A stretch of DNA of 11,057 bases from Spirochaetales bacterium (GCA_022785155.1 JALFRH010000123.1:1-11057); one strand, 5' to 3'. Counted from the stretch's first letter, positions 1-6,878 are shown. Notes: a model not told the origin generated them from the sequence alone. A program made the numbers and translations.

Positions 1-279
1 GGTTTCGATCTTCCTATTATTTGGGATAAGACTACAGGAAAGGTACTTGTTGAAATAAACGGAGAAAACAGACCGATTGAAAAGTTCTATGAAGTATTTG
101 GCAATTCAGATGTATTACTTCGCGCTTCTTGTGGCGTAAACCTCGGTGGCTTGGGTGTAGCCTTAGACTACAAGCTTCCATGGTCCACATTACAGAAGTA
201 TTTCCAGGATAAGGAAGATACGATTGAAACGGTCAAGAAAGGAAGAGTTTCCTTGGCCCTCTTATTCAATCTCTTCTGA
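1..279 (+). CDS. C-terminal fragment of a probable outer-membrane beta-barrel protein (5' end outside window)
   Basis: An open frame runs from base 1 to a TGA at 277-279 and gives 92 residues; the start lies upstream of the window. The peptide has alternating hydrophobic/polar stretches typical of beta strands (around residues 37-60) and ends in RVSLALLFNLF, a strand-like segment closing with Phe. A terminal Phe is a common feature of proteins recognised by the outer-membrane assembly machinery, although here the hydrophobic alternation is one residue out of the classical register. A hairpin terminator follows within 10 bases. I do not recognise the family. The outer-membrane assignment is inferred from the C-terminus only, and the fragment could equally be a soluble or periplasmic beta-rich protein. 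Confidence 0.6.
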   Translation, partial: GFDLPIIWDKTTGKVLVEINGENRPIEKFYEVFGNSDVLLRASCGVNLGGLGVALDYKLPWSTLQKYFQDKEDTIETVKKGRVSLALLFNLF

Positions 280-287
280 TTTCAAGT

Positions 288-309
288 CCCCCTCTCAGCA
301 GGGGGTTTT
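288..309 (+). terminator. Rho-independent terminator after the first gene
   Basis: CCCCCT (288-293) pairs with AGGGGG (300-305) around a 6-base loop, followed by TTTT (306-309). It lies 9 bases after the stop of the upstream gene. Its T-tract ends only 4 bases before the GGAGG that serves the next gene, so it could also influence expression of that gene. Confidence 0.75.
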
Positions 310-323
310 ATATGGAGGCTATA

Positions 324-1361
324 ATGGACGAAAAATATATAGATTTTGCTGTGAGAAAGGCTGAAGAGCTTATCAATATTGACAGCCCTACAGGTTTTAC
401 AGATAAAGCCGCTGAATATGTAAAGAAGGAGTTTGAAAAGCTCGGCTTTTCTGCCCGTTACACTACAAAGGGCGGCGTAATTGTGGATTTGGGTGGTGAA
501 GATGAAGATGACGGCATAATCATCATGACTCATATTGATACCATCGGAGCAATGGTATCGGGAGTAAAGGGGAACGGCCGACTTTCCATGTCTCCACTTG
601 GAGGCTTGCATGCCCCAGGACTGGAAGGGGAGAATGTAAAGGTTTATACAAGGGATGGAAGGGTATATTCAGGAACAATCCAGTTGCCCAACCCTTCAGT
701 CCATGTAGCCGATGAGTTCGACAAGGCCGAAAGAAGTTGGAAAACCCTTGAATGTGTCTTAGATGAGAATGTAAAGACAAAGCAGGATGTGTTGGATTTA
801 GGTATCTGCAACGGCGATATAGTGGCCTTGGATCCTAAGTTCACCGTCACTGGATCCGGATATATAAAGAGCCGCTTCCTTGACGACAAGCTAAGCGTAG
901 CCATTGCACTCTCCATGGGAAAATACATTGCAGAAAACGGTATTACGCCGAAAAGAAAGGTCTGGCTCCATGTAACGGTATATGAAGAAATAGGCCATGG
1001 AGGCTCAGCTTCCGTTCCTAAAGGTGTAACTGAGGGCCTTTCAATAGATATGGGATGCGTAGGGGATGGCATCGAGTGCACTGAGCATCAAGTCTCAATC
1101 TGCGCTAAGGATGCCGGGGGCCCTTATTCATACTGTGTGGTCTCCTCCCTTATAGAAGGGGCGAAGAAAGAAGGGGCGGACTATTGTGTAGACGTCTACC
1201 CCCACTATGGTTCCGATGTGGAGACTACACTCCGTTCAGGCCATGACATCAAACATGGTTTGATAGGCCCTGGAGTATATGCAAGCCACTGTTACGAGAG
1301 AAGCCATAAAGATGGTGTCAAGAATACTCTCTTGGTACTTAAGGCTTACCTTGGAATCTAG
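324..1361 (+). CDS. M42 family metallopeptidase (aminopeptidase/glucanase-like)
   Basis: This is a 345-residue cytoplasmic co-catalytic metal aminopeptidase of family M42, whose relatives form large tetrahedral oligomers that trim peptides. The metal-site motifs are in order: MTHIDTIG (His70 and catalytic Asp72), SRFLDDK (bridging Asp at 187/188), YEEIGHGG (base Glu221 and ligand Glu222), IDMG (Asp242) and ASHCYERSH (His322). Residues about 75-170 between the first two motifs correspond to the inserted oligomerisation domain of the family. An upstream in-frame ATG at 312 overlaps the GGAGG (314-318), so I chose ATG 324, which sits 5 bases after that Shine-Dalgarno. No promoter is clear between the preceding terminator and the start, so transcription may come from inside the upstream gene or by read-through. 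The stop codon overlaps that of radC on the other strand. The exact substrate cannot be read from the sequence. Confidence 0.93.
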   Translation: MDEKYIDFAVRKAEELINIDSPTGFTDKAAEYVKKEFEKLGFSARYTTKGGVIVDLGGEDEDDGIIIMTHIDTIGAMVSGVKGNGRLSMSPLGGLHAPGLEGENVKVYTRDGRVYSGTIQLPNPSVHVADEFDKAERSWKTLECVLDENVKTKQDVLDLGICNGDIVALDPKFTVTGSGYIKSRFLDDKLSVAIALSMGKYIAENGITPKRKVWLHVTVYEEIGHGGSASVPKGVTEGLSIDMGCVGDGIECTEHQVSICAKDAGGPYSYCVVSSLIEGAKKEGADYCVDVYPHYGSDVETTLRSGHDIKHGLIGPGVYASHCYERSHKDGVKNTLLVLKAYLGI

Positions 1362-2053
1362 TCTTCATCAGGGGGAAGGATCGGTTCATCCATATCCACT
1401 CCCATCTCCCTGAAAGAGTAGTACCCGTTGGTGCTGATTATCAAATGATCAAGAACTTTTATGCCAAGGAGCTTTCCAGCCTTTGATATCCTGGCTGTAA
1501 GGATCCTATCCGCTTGGCTGGGAGTAAGCTGTCCTGAAGGGTGGTTGTGTACTATGACGACACTGACCGCCCTCTCTTTTATGGCCTCTGCAAATATCTC
1601 CCGTGGATGCATTACGACCCTATCCACCAGCCCCACTGTGGCTACGTTGATGGACAACAATTCCCCCGCTCCATTAAAGGAAAGTACCAGAAGCTGTTCC
1701 TGGTTTCTCTCTGCATAGTGCTTTACTTCGTTCCAAATGTCTTCAGGCCTTCTAATGACCTTGGTCTTTTTGCTTGGCCTTCTTCTTCCTAGCTCCAAGG
1801 CTGCAAGAATGGATGTGGCCTTTGCCTGACCCATTCCTGGTATGTATTTCAGGTCAGTCAAAAGAGGTTCTCCCGTTTTATCCAGGACCTTCAATACTTT
1901 CTCGGCCACTTCTTCCAAGGTGTGTCCACTGGTTCCTTTTCCTATGAGAATCATCACCAGGTCTTTGTCTGAAAGGGCTTTTGCTCCCTTTTCCTCTAAT
2001 TTTTCTCTGGGTTTAATGGCCAGATCCATTTGATCGATTGTATTTGTACTCAT
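1358..2053 (-). CDS. radC: RadC family JAB/MPN domain protein (UPF0758)
   Basis: This is a 231-residue protein of usual RadC length. The N-terminal part has the family signature PREKLEEKGAKALSD (about 15-29) and a helix-hairpin-helix segment LKYIPGMGQAKA (about 68-79). The C-terminal part is a JAMM/MPN+ metal site: VHNHPSGQLTPSQAD (about 168-182), with His169, His171 and Asp182 as ligands. The family was named for a DNA-repair phenotype later attributed to another gene; its actual role is unsettled, though the fold is that of a metal-dependent hydrolase. The frame could begin further up at a TTG (2077), but the first ATG is at 2053 and fits the family N-terminus better. There is no convincing Shine-Dalgarno before either, and an A/T-rich TATTAA lies just upstream of ATG 2053, so a very short leader is possible. 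An ATG at 2029 is a third option. It is transcribed convergently with the M42 gene. Confidence 0.93.
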   Translation of the reverse strand: MSTNTIDQMDLAIKPREKLEEKGAKALSDKDLVMILIGKGTSGHTLEEVAEKVLKVLDKTGEPLLTDLKYIPGMGQAKATSILAALELGRRRPSKKTKVIRRPEDIWNEVKHYAERNQEQLLVLSFNGAGELLSINVATVGLVDRVVMHPREIFAEAIKERAVSVVIVHNHPSGQLTPSQADRILTARISKAGKLLGIKVLDHLIISTNGYYSFREMGVDMDEPILPPDED

Positions 2054-2115
2054 ACTATTAATACGCAAAAAAGGCAAAAATTGTGTAAAAAATCAGAATG
2101 GATAAGATGATTTCT

Positions 2116-2144
2116 TTATCATTTTTTGGGATATGGTTTATGAT
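2116..2144 (+). promoter_or_regulatory. Sigma70-type promoter for the nucleotidyltransferase gene
   Basis: TTATCA (2116-2121) and TATGAT (2139-2144) are separated by 17 bases. Transcription would start near 2151, giving a leader of under 20 bases that just contains the AGAGAGGAG ribosome binding site (2154-2162). The -10 matches the consensus at five of six positions and the -35 at four of six. Confidence 0.5.
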
Positions 2145-2167
2145 ATGGGTAAAAGAGAGGAGTTAAA

Positions 2168-3076
2168 ATGAAACCTACACTTTTGGTAATGGCTGCAGGC
2201 ATGGGCTCAAGATACGGCGGAGTCAAGCAGATCGATGCTGTTGGAATGCATGGCGAAACACTTTTGGATTTTGGTATCTTCGATGCCAAGAATGCAGGAT
2301 TCGGAAAGGTTGTATTTATCATCAGAAAAGATATTGAAAAGGATTTCAGAGAACGCCTTTTCGATAGAGTCGCAAGAAACATGGATGCAGAATATGTATT
2401 CCAGTCAAGAGATAGTCTTTTGACAGAAGAGGAGATTCAGATCTCCAAGAACAGGACGAAGCCTTGGGGAACCATTCATGCCGTTCTCTGCGCCAAAGAT
2501 GTAGTAAAAACACCTTTTGCTGTAATCAATTCCGACGACTACTACGGCAGAAGCGCTTATGAGACAATGTCAAAGTATCTTGTCGACCTCAAGAATGATG
2601 ACACCACCCATGCAATGGTAGGCTTTGTATTGGAAAACACCATGAGCCCTTCAGGTTCCGTAACAAGAGCCATCTGCAATAGAAAGGACGGAAAGCTCAC
2701 AGACTTGGTGGAGACATTCAAGATTTTCTGGAGAGACGGAAAAGTAATATCAGCCTTTGATGATCATGAAGAGGTGTTGACAGGCAAGGAACTTGTCAGC
2801 ATGAACTTCTTCGGCTTCACTCCCAAGGCCTTCGACAGCTTCCAATCTTATTGGGATGATTTCAAGAAGAATCATATTTCTGAACCTAAGACAGAGTGTC
2901 TTCTTCCTTCAGGTGTTGCTGAAATGATTGAAAAGGGTGAAGGCTCTGTGGAAGTCCTGTCTTCAGACGATAAGTGGTTCGGTATGACATACCCTGAAGA
3001 TAAGCCTATGGTCATGTCTTCCCTTAGAGCAAAAATAGAGAGTGGTTATTATCCTGAGAAGCTTTGGGAGAACTGA
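2168..3076 (+). CDS. Nucleotidyltransferase family protein (NTP_transferase-like)
   Basis: This 302-residue soluble protein has a Rossmann-like nucleotidyltransferase N-terminus. MAAGMGSRYGGVKQ (8-21) is the glycine-rich NTP-binding loop with Arg15 and Lys20, and NSDDYYG (121-127) supplies the acidic metal-binding residues Asp123/Asp124. Such enzymes join an NTP to a phosphorylated sugar or alcohol to make an activated precursor and release pyrophosphate. The acceptor is not evident and no sugar or polysaccharide gene adjoins it, so I do not name a substrate. The start is well supported by AGAGAGGAG five bases before the ATG, with a promoter directly upstream. The gene is monocistronic: divergent from radC and closed by the terminator at 3190-3228. 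Confidence 0.88.
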   Translation: MKPTLLVMAAGMGSRYGGVKQIDAVGMHGETLLDFGIFDAKNAGFGKVVFIIRKDIEKDFRERLFDRVARNMDAEYVFQSRDSLLTEEEIQISKNRTKPWGTIHAVLCAKDVVKTPFAVINSDDYYGRSAYETMSKYLVDLKNDDTTHAMVGFVLENTMSPSGSVTRAICNRKDGKLTDLVETFKIFWRDGKVISAFDDHEEVLTGKELVSMNFFGFTPKAFDSFQSYWDDFKKNHISEPKTECLLPSGVAEMIEKGEGSVEVLSSDDKWFGMTYPEDKPMVMSSLRAKIESGYYPEKLWEN

Positions 3077-3391
3077 GAGTATTTGCGGTATCCGGAGAAG
3101 ACTTGATGGATATCTGGAATACACACTTTCTCTCCTTAAGTTTCATCTATTGGATATTCCATTATGATGAAATAGCTCATGAGATTGAAAAAACGGATGC
3201 AAGAAAGACCAGCATCCGTTTTATTTTTGAAGAAAAGGAGTCTTCAAAAATAAGCCTTGGCCATATAAGTTCAAAACTATGTAATATAGTAAATTACACA
3301 ACTCTGATGCCACATGGCCATGAAAGATGTGACGGCGATTGCTGAAACTATGCACTGTCATTAATCCTTTGGAGTGCAATAGCCGCAATCG
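3077..3391. other. Intergenic region between convergent genes
   Basis: This 315-base gap separates the nucleotidyltransferase stop from the end of the YitT-family gene. It contains the bidirectional terminator at 3190-3228 and, nearer the minus-strand gene, an imperfect inverted repeat (about 3331-3393) and a small TGTAAT/ATTACA hairpin (3280-3298). I see no convincing gene. An open frame through 3064-3345 reads across the terminator and overlaps the preceding gene. Confidence 0.6.
3190..3228. terminator. Bidirectional rho-independent terminator
   Basis: A perfect 11-base stem is formed by AAAACGGATGC (3190-3200) and GCATCCGTTTT (3212-3222), with an 11-base loop. On the plus strand the second arm ends in TTTT and is followed by ATTTTT; on the minus strand the corresponding arm runs into six Ts. 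It can therefore stop transcripts of the nucleotidyltransferase gene (plus) and of the LOG/YitT operon (minus). Confidence 0.9.
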
Positions 3392-3393
3392 TC
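3331..3393. repeat. Imperfect inverted repeat at the 3' end of the YitT-family gene
   Basis: GATTGC (3337-3342) pairs with GCAATC (3385-3390), extended by GAC (3331-3333) with GTC (3391-3393) across a 3-base bulge. Nested inside, TGCACT (3351-3356) pairs with AGTGCA (3373-3378). The right arm reaches the stop codon of the minus-strand gene. No T-tract follows on either strand, so it is not a classical terminator. Its function is unknown. Confidence 0.4.
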
Positions 3394-4321
3394 AGCTTTG
3401 GGATACGTCCTTACTGTCTGCAACCACTTCCAAGGGTTGATAACCTTCTCCAAGGACGTGGTATGTGTCCTGAATTACAAGAAATGCATTGGGATCCACA
3501 TTTTTTACACAGCGGGTAAGTTTGGTCAAATCCTTTTTAGGAATTACTGTCATAAGCATATCTTTTTCCTGGCCTGAGAATAATCCACGGGCAGGAACGA
3601 TGGTGCCGCTTCTATTCATGGTCTTCAAAATATATTCCCCGATTTCGTTGATATGGGGGGATATTATATAGACTGTCTTGGCATAATTGGTGCCGAAGGG
3701 GACTATTACTCTATCGATGATCAGGGAAATGGTTATTGATACAACGATAGAGTAGAGGGCGTTTTCGATTCCAAAGATGAACGTGGATGCGAAGATTATG
3801 GTTCCATCTACAAATAGAAGGGCGTTTCCCAGTCCAAGTGGAGTATAGCGGGCCAGAATCTGGGCTATGATATCTGTTCCTCCTGTGTTGCTTCCTGTCC
3901 TCATGACCAGTCCTATTCCCACACCGTTGGTCAGGCCTGTAAAGAGCGTGCATAACCATAGGGATGACTCCTTGGAGTAATCAAGGATACCATAAGGGAA
4001 TATGGAATCGAAGATATAGGTGGAGACTGATAACAGGAGAGTGCCTGCCAGAGTCCTGATGCCAAACTCTTTTCCAAAAACAGCAAGACCCAACAGGTAA
4101 ATCGGGACTGAGAGAAAGAGCATGATGAGACCAAGTTCCATGGTCTTTCCTGTTTTGTCTTCTATTACGTGATAGATGATGGTTCCCAAACCCGATACTC
4201 CACCAGGAGCCAGGCGGGCGGGGTTCATGAAGACTGAGATACCGAAACCTGTAAGAAATGTTCCGAATACTATGTAAGACCAGTCTGAGAAAGCTTGCTT
4301 GTTGATTTTAATCTTCTTCAT
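3392..4321 (-). CDS. YitT family membrane protein (DUF161 plus DUF2179)
   Basis: This 309-residue inner-membrane protein has an N-terminal part with about five to six hydrophobic segments (near 15-32, 43-50, 62-82, 90-106, 120-140 and 165-207) and the family-typical motif GSNTGGTDIIAQIL (143-156). A C-terminal cytosolic DUF2179 domain follows (about 216-292, KTVYIISPHINEIGEYIL onward). The YitT family is widespread, but its transport or other role has not been established. It starts only 3 bases after the LOG-family gene ends. No Shine-Dalgarno is visible in front of it, so translation probably depends on coupling to the upstream gene. The operon ends toward the shared terminator at 3190-3228. 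Confidence 0.9.
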   Translation of the reverse strand: MKKIKINKQAFSDWSYIVFGTFLTGFGISVFMNPARLAPGGVSGLGTIIYHVIEDKTGKTMELGLIMLFLSVPIYLLGLAVFGKEFGIRTLAGTLLLSVSTYIFDSIFPYGILDYSKESSLWLCTLFTGLTNGVGIGLVMRTGSNTGGTDIIAQILARYTPLGLGNALLFVDGTIIFASTFIFGIENALYSIVVSITISLIIDRVIVPFGTNYAKTVYIISPHINEIGEYILKTMNRSGTIVPARGLFSGQEKDMLMTVIPKKDLTKLTRCVKNVDPNAFLVIQDTYHVLGEGYQPLEVVADSKDVSQS

Positions 4322-4324
4322 AGT

Positions 4325-4903
4325 TTATTTTAGTTTGTCTGGTAAGGAGATCCTTTCCTCTTCAAGGCGGGCAAAGAGCCTTTCAGGATTATCCTCGACT
4401 ATAAGGGATTCTCTCACTTTTTCAGAAAGAAAGCCATCCTCCACCGCTTTGTCCAGCATTTTGAGAAATGGATCCCAATATCCGTTTATATTATAGAGCG
4501 CCACATTTCCGTTGGTGTAACCCAACTGTCTCCAAGTAAAGATTTCGCTTATTTCCTCTATAGTCCCTATGCCTCCAGGAAGAGCTACAAATCCATCTGA
4601 AAGGGAGTACATCCTGCTTTTTCGGTTATGCATTCCATCTTCAATGAATATCTGGTCTTCAACCTGTCCTTCTGTGACGGATGGCCTTATCATAGCCTTA
4701 GGCAATACTCCTATGACATTACCTCCATTATCATGGACAGCATGTGCCAACACCCCCATCAAACCTCTGTTTCCTCCTCCATATACAAGAGAGATTGAGG
4801 AGGCTGCCATTTCTTTTCCAAGTTTTTCTGTTTCCACTCTGTAGATTTCATCATTTCCCATGACGGAACCACAGAAAACAGCCAGTCTCTTTATTCTTTC
4901 CAT
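4325..4903 (-). CDS. LOG family protein (TIGR00730; nucleotide 5'-monophosphate phosphoribohydrolase-like)
   Basis: This 192-residue cytosolic Rossmann-fold protein has the two hallmark motifs of the LOG/lysine-decarboxylase-like family: the N-terminal strand and loop LAVFCGS (7-13) with YGGGNRGLMG (41-50), and PGGIGTIEE (109-117), with Arg98 just before it. Studied members hydrolyse cytokinin riboside monophosphates or other nucleoside monophosphates to free base and ribose phosphate. The substrate here is unknown, and the old label lysine decarboxylase should be avoided. A longer frame could start at GTG 4942 (205 residues), but ATG 4903 matches the usual family N-terminus; neither has a clear Shine-Dalgarno. 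It is the first gene of a two-gene operon with the YitT-family protein and is divergent from the outer-membrane protein gene. Confidence 0.9.
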   Translation of the reverse strand: MERIKRLAVFCGSVMGNDEIYRVETEKLGKEMAASSISLVYGGGNRGLMGVLAHAVHDNGGNVIGVLPKAMIRPSVTEGQVEDQIFIEDGMHNRKSRMYSLSDGFVALPGGIGTIEEISEIFTWRQLGYTNGNVALYNINGYWDPFLKMLDKAVEDGFLSEKVRESLIVEDNPERLFARLEEERISLPDKLK

Positions 4904-4974
4904 ATTAAGATGTTGCCACAACTTCTTTTCTTTAACAATCACCGCCCATTGGTATGGATTTCCATTCCTGAAGA

Positions 4975-5003
4975 TTAATAATTAGGTTTTTAAAAAGAGT
5001 CCA
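4975..5003 (-). promoter_or_regulatory. Possible promoter for the LOG/YitT operon
   Basis: On the minus strand TGGACT (5003-4998) and TATTAA (4980-4975) are spaced by 17 bases; each matches four of six consensus positions. The start would be near 4968, giving a leader of about 65 bases to ATG 4903 or about 26 to GTG 4942. Confidence 0.35.
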
Positions 5004-5005
5004 TA

Positions 5006-5034
5006 TTGCTTGAAAATTGCTTTATATTTATAAT
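5006..5034 (+). promoter_or_regulatory. Promoter for the repeat-containing outer-membrane protein
   Basis: A perfect TATAAT (5029-5034) lies 17 bases after TTGCTT (5006-5011). The predicted start near 5041 gives a leader of about 19 bases containing the AAGGAG (5047-5052). Confidence 0.55.
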
Positions 5035-5059
5035 TTACAATAGGACAAGGAGTTTTCAG

Positions 5060-6781
5060 ATGAATAAACTTTCCAAAGTTTTGTTCTTTATCGCTATAGT
5101 TTTGTGTATTACTTTGCCGCTTTCAGCTGCAAAAATGATGAATGTAACATGGCAGTGGCTGTTGAATGACCCATATGTCACTTCATATCGTTATCAGCTT
5201 GATGGCGAAAACGAGGATGGTTGGACAGTAGTCGGTGCAGACACTGATAAATATGTAGCCGTAGGTCTAGATCCATATAAAGATTATACTCTCTATCTTC
5301 AGTGCACTTATGATGGAGAAATCTGGTCTGAAAGTGCAGTGAGCACAGCTTATGCTCTTCTGGAATATGTTGAAGTTCCAGTAGTTGAAGAGACTCCTGT
5401 TGTAGTAGAGGAAACTCCAGTTGTCGAGGAAACTCTTCCTTCCACAGCTGACTTCTCAGTATTCGGATACACAGTGAAGAACAGCTGGGTACCTGGAACA
5501 CTTACATCCGTCTCCGAGACAAAGGGTCTCTTGAGTGAGGCTGACCTAAGAGGCTTCGTACTCTATGAAATAGCCAAGTACGGCGATTTGTTGTTGAATA
5601 ACACTTCCGTCGAGTTCATCCCTGACGGCTTTGTCCTTACTTATCCTGAGACGGAAGACGCCTCCCTCTATATCCCTACATACAAGAGTGACATCGAAGA
5701 GTATGTAAACACACTCTTTGCCCCAGTTGAGGAAGAGGCTCCTGTAGCTTCCGAAGAACCGGTTGTCGAGGAAACTCTTCCTTCCACAGCTGACTTCTCT
5801 GTGTTCGGATACACAGTGAAGAACAGCTGGGTATCTGGAACACTTACATCCGTCTCCGAGACAAAGGGCCTTTTGAGTGAGGCTGACGTAAGGGGCTTCG
5901 TACTCTATGAAATAGCCAAGTACGGTGATATGTTGGTGAATAACACATCCGTGGAGTTCATCCCAGACGGCTTTGTCCTTACTTATCCTGAGACAGAGGA
6001 CGCATCCCTCTATATCCCTACATATAAGAGCGACATCGAAGAGTATGTAAATACACTCTTTGCTCCGGTGGAGGAAGCTCCTGTTGTAGAAGAAGCACTT
6101 GTTGTAGAGGTGCCGGTAGTTGTAGAGGAAGCACCTGTAGAAGTGGAAGTTGTAAAGGTACCTGAACCAGTTTCTGATATTGTTGTAAGTGTAGTGACTG
6201 ATGAGATAACCATTGAAATACAGAATATGGAATCACCTGTAGCAGAAAAAGTATCTACTTTCGATGTCTCGGTTGCTCTTGGTGCCGACTTCGGCTTCAA
6301 GACAGGAAGAAGCTATAATCCTACTATCTTCCCGACCCTCGGTATTGCAGGAGAGTTCAAAGATATGTTTGTTGTCGGACCTCTTGGTATCGGCACAAGG
6401 TTTGACGCCAACTTTATCTTCAGACCACTTGATGGAACATTCATTGGACACGAATTCAGCTACTTCCTCAACAATAATAATTGGGCTGTTGACGGTACTT
6501 TGGATGCCAAGCTTATGTTCTCTTTGGGCTGGGAAAAAGCAAGGGTGTACATGGGCTTTGGAGTAGGATACTCATTGGCAAGCAACATCACCGGTATTAC
6601 TTCACACACTGGATCCCAGGTGCTTGGCTTCAATAGTGCAGTCGTTGCAACAGGTGTTGTCGGAGCTCAGTGGAAGCTTGGTGATTCCTTCTTCTTGTCT
6701 CTGGAAGGACAGGGAAGATACTTCTTCCAGACGAAGGAATACAACGCAGCGGTAGCTTTGAGAATGGGTTGGAACTTCTAA
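5060..6781 (+). CDS. Secreted outer-membrane protein: fibronectin-III-like domain, two internal repeats, C-terminal beta-barrel
   Basis: This 573-residue protein starts at ATG 5060, preceded by AAGGAG at 7 bases; an in-frame ATG at 5006 lies within the promoter and would put extra residues before the signal peptide. Residues 1-23 form a Sec signal peptide (MNKLSK, a hydrophobic core, then LSA-A). Residues about 25-102 look like a fibronectin-III domain (NVTWQW, YRYQLDG, YTLYLQCTYDG, WSESA). Pro/Val/Glu-rich linkers (about 105-126, 226-240 and 340-395) alternate with two 105-residue repeats (121-225 and 235-339) that differ at only four residues and match no family I know. Residues about 398-573 resemble a small beta-barrel whose last segment ALRMGWNF alternates hydrophobic residues and ends in Phe, the classical outer-membrane assembly signal. 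A structural or linking role between periplasm and outer membrane is plausible but inferred. The gene has its own promoter and terminator. Confidence 0.85.
   Translation: MNKLSKVLFFIAIVLCITLPLSAAKMMNVTWQWLLNDPYVTSYRYQLDGENEDGWTVVGADTDKYVAVGLDPYKDYTLYLQCTYDGEIWSESAVSTAYALLEYVEVPVVEETPVVVEETPVVEETLPSTADFSVFGYTVKNSWVPGTLTSVSETKGLLSEADLRGFVLYEIAKYGDLLLNNTSVEFIPDGFVLTYPETEDASLYIPTYKSDIEEYVNTLFAPVEEEAPVASEEPVVEETLPSTADFSVFGYTVKNSWVSGTLTSVSETKGLLSEADVRGFVLYEIAKYGDMLVNNTSVEFIPDGFVLTYPETEDASLYIPTYKSDIEEYVNTLFAPVEEAPVVEEALVVEVPVVVEEAPVEVEVVKVPEPVSDIVVSVVTDEITIEIQNMESPVAEKVSTFDVSVALGADFGFKTGRSYNPTIFPTLGIAGEFKDMFVVGPLGIGTRFDANFIFRPLDGTFIGHEFSYFLNNNNWAVDGTLDAKLMFSLGWEKARVYMGFGVGYSLASNITGITSHTGSQVLGFNSAVVATGVVGAQWKLGDSFFLSLEGQGRYFFQTKEYNAAVALRMGWNF
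5420..5734 (+). repeat. Intragenic direct repeat, copy 1
   Basis: This 315-base in-frame unit encodes residues 121-225 of the outer-membrane protein. The second copy begins 342 bases later. By eye the two differ at about 22 bases, of which 18 are synonymous. Confidence 0.95.
5762..6076 (+). repeat. Intragenic direct repeat, copy 2
   Basis: This is the second 315-base in-frame unit (residues 235-339), separated from copy 1 by a 27-base linker rich in Glu, Pro and Val codons. The protein differences from copy 1 are Pro to Ser, Leu to Val, Leu to Met and Leu to Val. Confidence 0.95.
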
Positions 6782-6793
6782 AAAGTGTAAATG

Positions 6794-6833
6794 ATGCCTC
6801 TCATATAAAAGTGGGAGGCATTCTCTTCTGTTT
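6794..6833 (+). terminator. Rho-independent terminator after the outer-membrane protein gene
   Basis: ATGCCTCTCA (6794-6803) pairs with TGGGAGGCAT (6812-6821), 10 pairs with one G-T wobble, around an 8-base loop. The tail is T-rich but interrupted (6821-6833). It lies 12 bases after the stop. Confidence 0.75.
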
Positions 6834-6860
6834 GCCTTGGGGGAGAAAAAGTATTATATT
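6832..6860 (+). promoter_or_regulatory. Promoter for the MscS-type channel operon
   Basis: TTGCCT (6832-6837) and TATATT (6855-6860) are 17 bases apart, starting where the terminator tail ends. The predicted start near 6867 leaves about 12 bases before ATG 6879. This supports that ATG rather than a TTG at 6837, which would lie inside the promoter. Confidence 0.5.
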
Positions 6861-6878
6861 CCCCTTTGGGGTTTTGTA

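Noticed and set aside
2101..2127. GATAA/TTATC hairpin followed by Ts between radC and the nucleotidyltransferase gene
   Set aside because: It lies between two divergent genes, upstream of both, so termination there makes no sense; it has only five base pairs and overlaps the likely -35 element.
3064..3345. Plus-strand open frame of 93 codons after the nucleotidyltransferase
   Set aside because: It overlaps the preceding gene, reads straight through the 11-base-pair terminator, and its peptide has no recognisable motif. An internal ATG at 3105 with GGAG upstream does not rescue it.
5060..5130. Possible lipoprotein signal (VLC at residues 14-16)
   Set aside because: The Cys lies inside the hydrophobic core and is preceded by Leu, not a small residue. 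A normal signal-peptidase site follows at LSA-A.
6010..6300. Minus-strand open frame rich in Ser/Thr opposite the outer-membrane protein
   Set aside because: It is the antisense shadow of the Pro/Val/Glu-rich linker codons; no ribosome binding site or promoter is evident.
6861..6875. CCCC-TTT-GGGG followed by TTTT before the channel gene as a terminator
   Set aside because: The stem has only four pairs with a 3-base loop, and it sits between the predicted promoter and the start codon. It is more likely incidental or a weak cover on the ribosome binding site.
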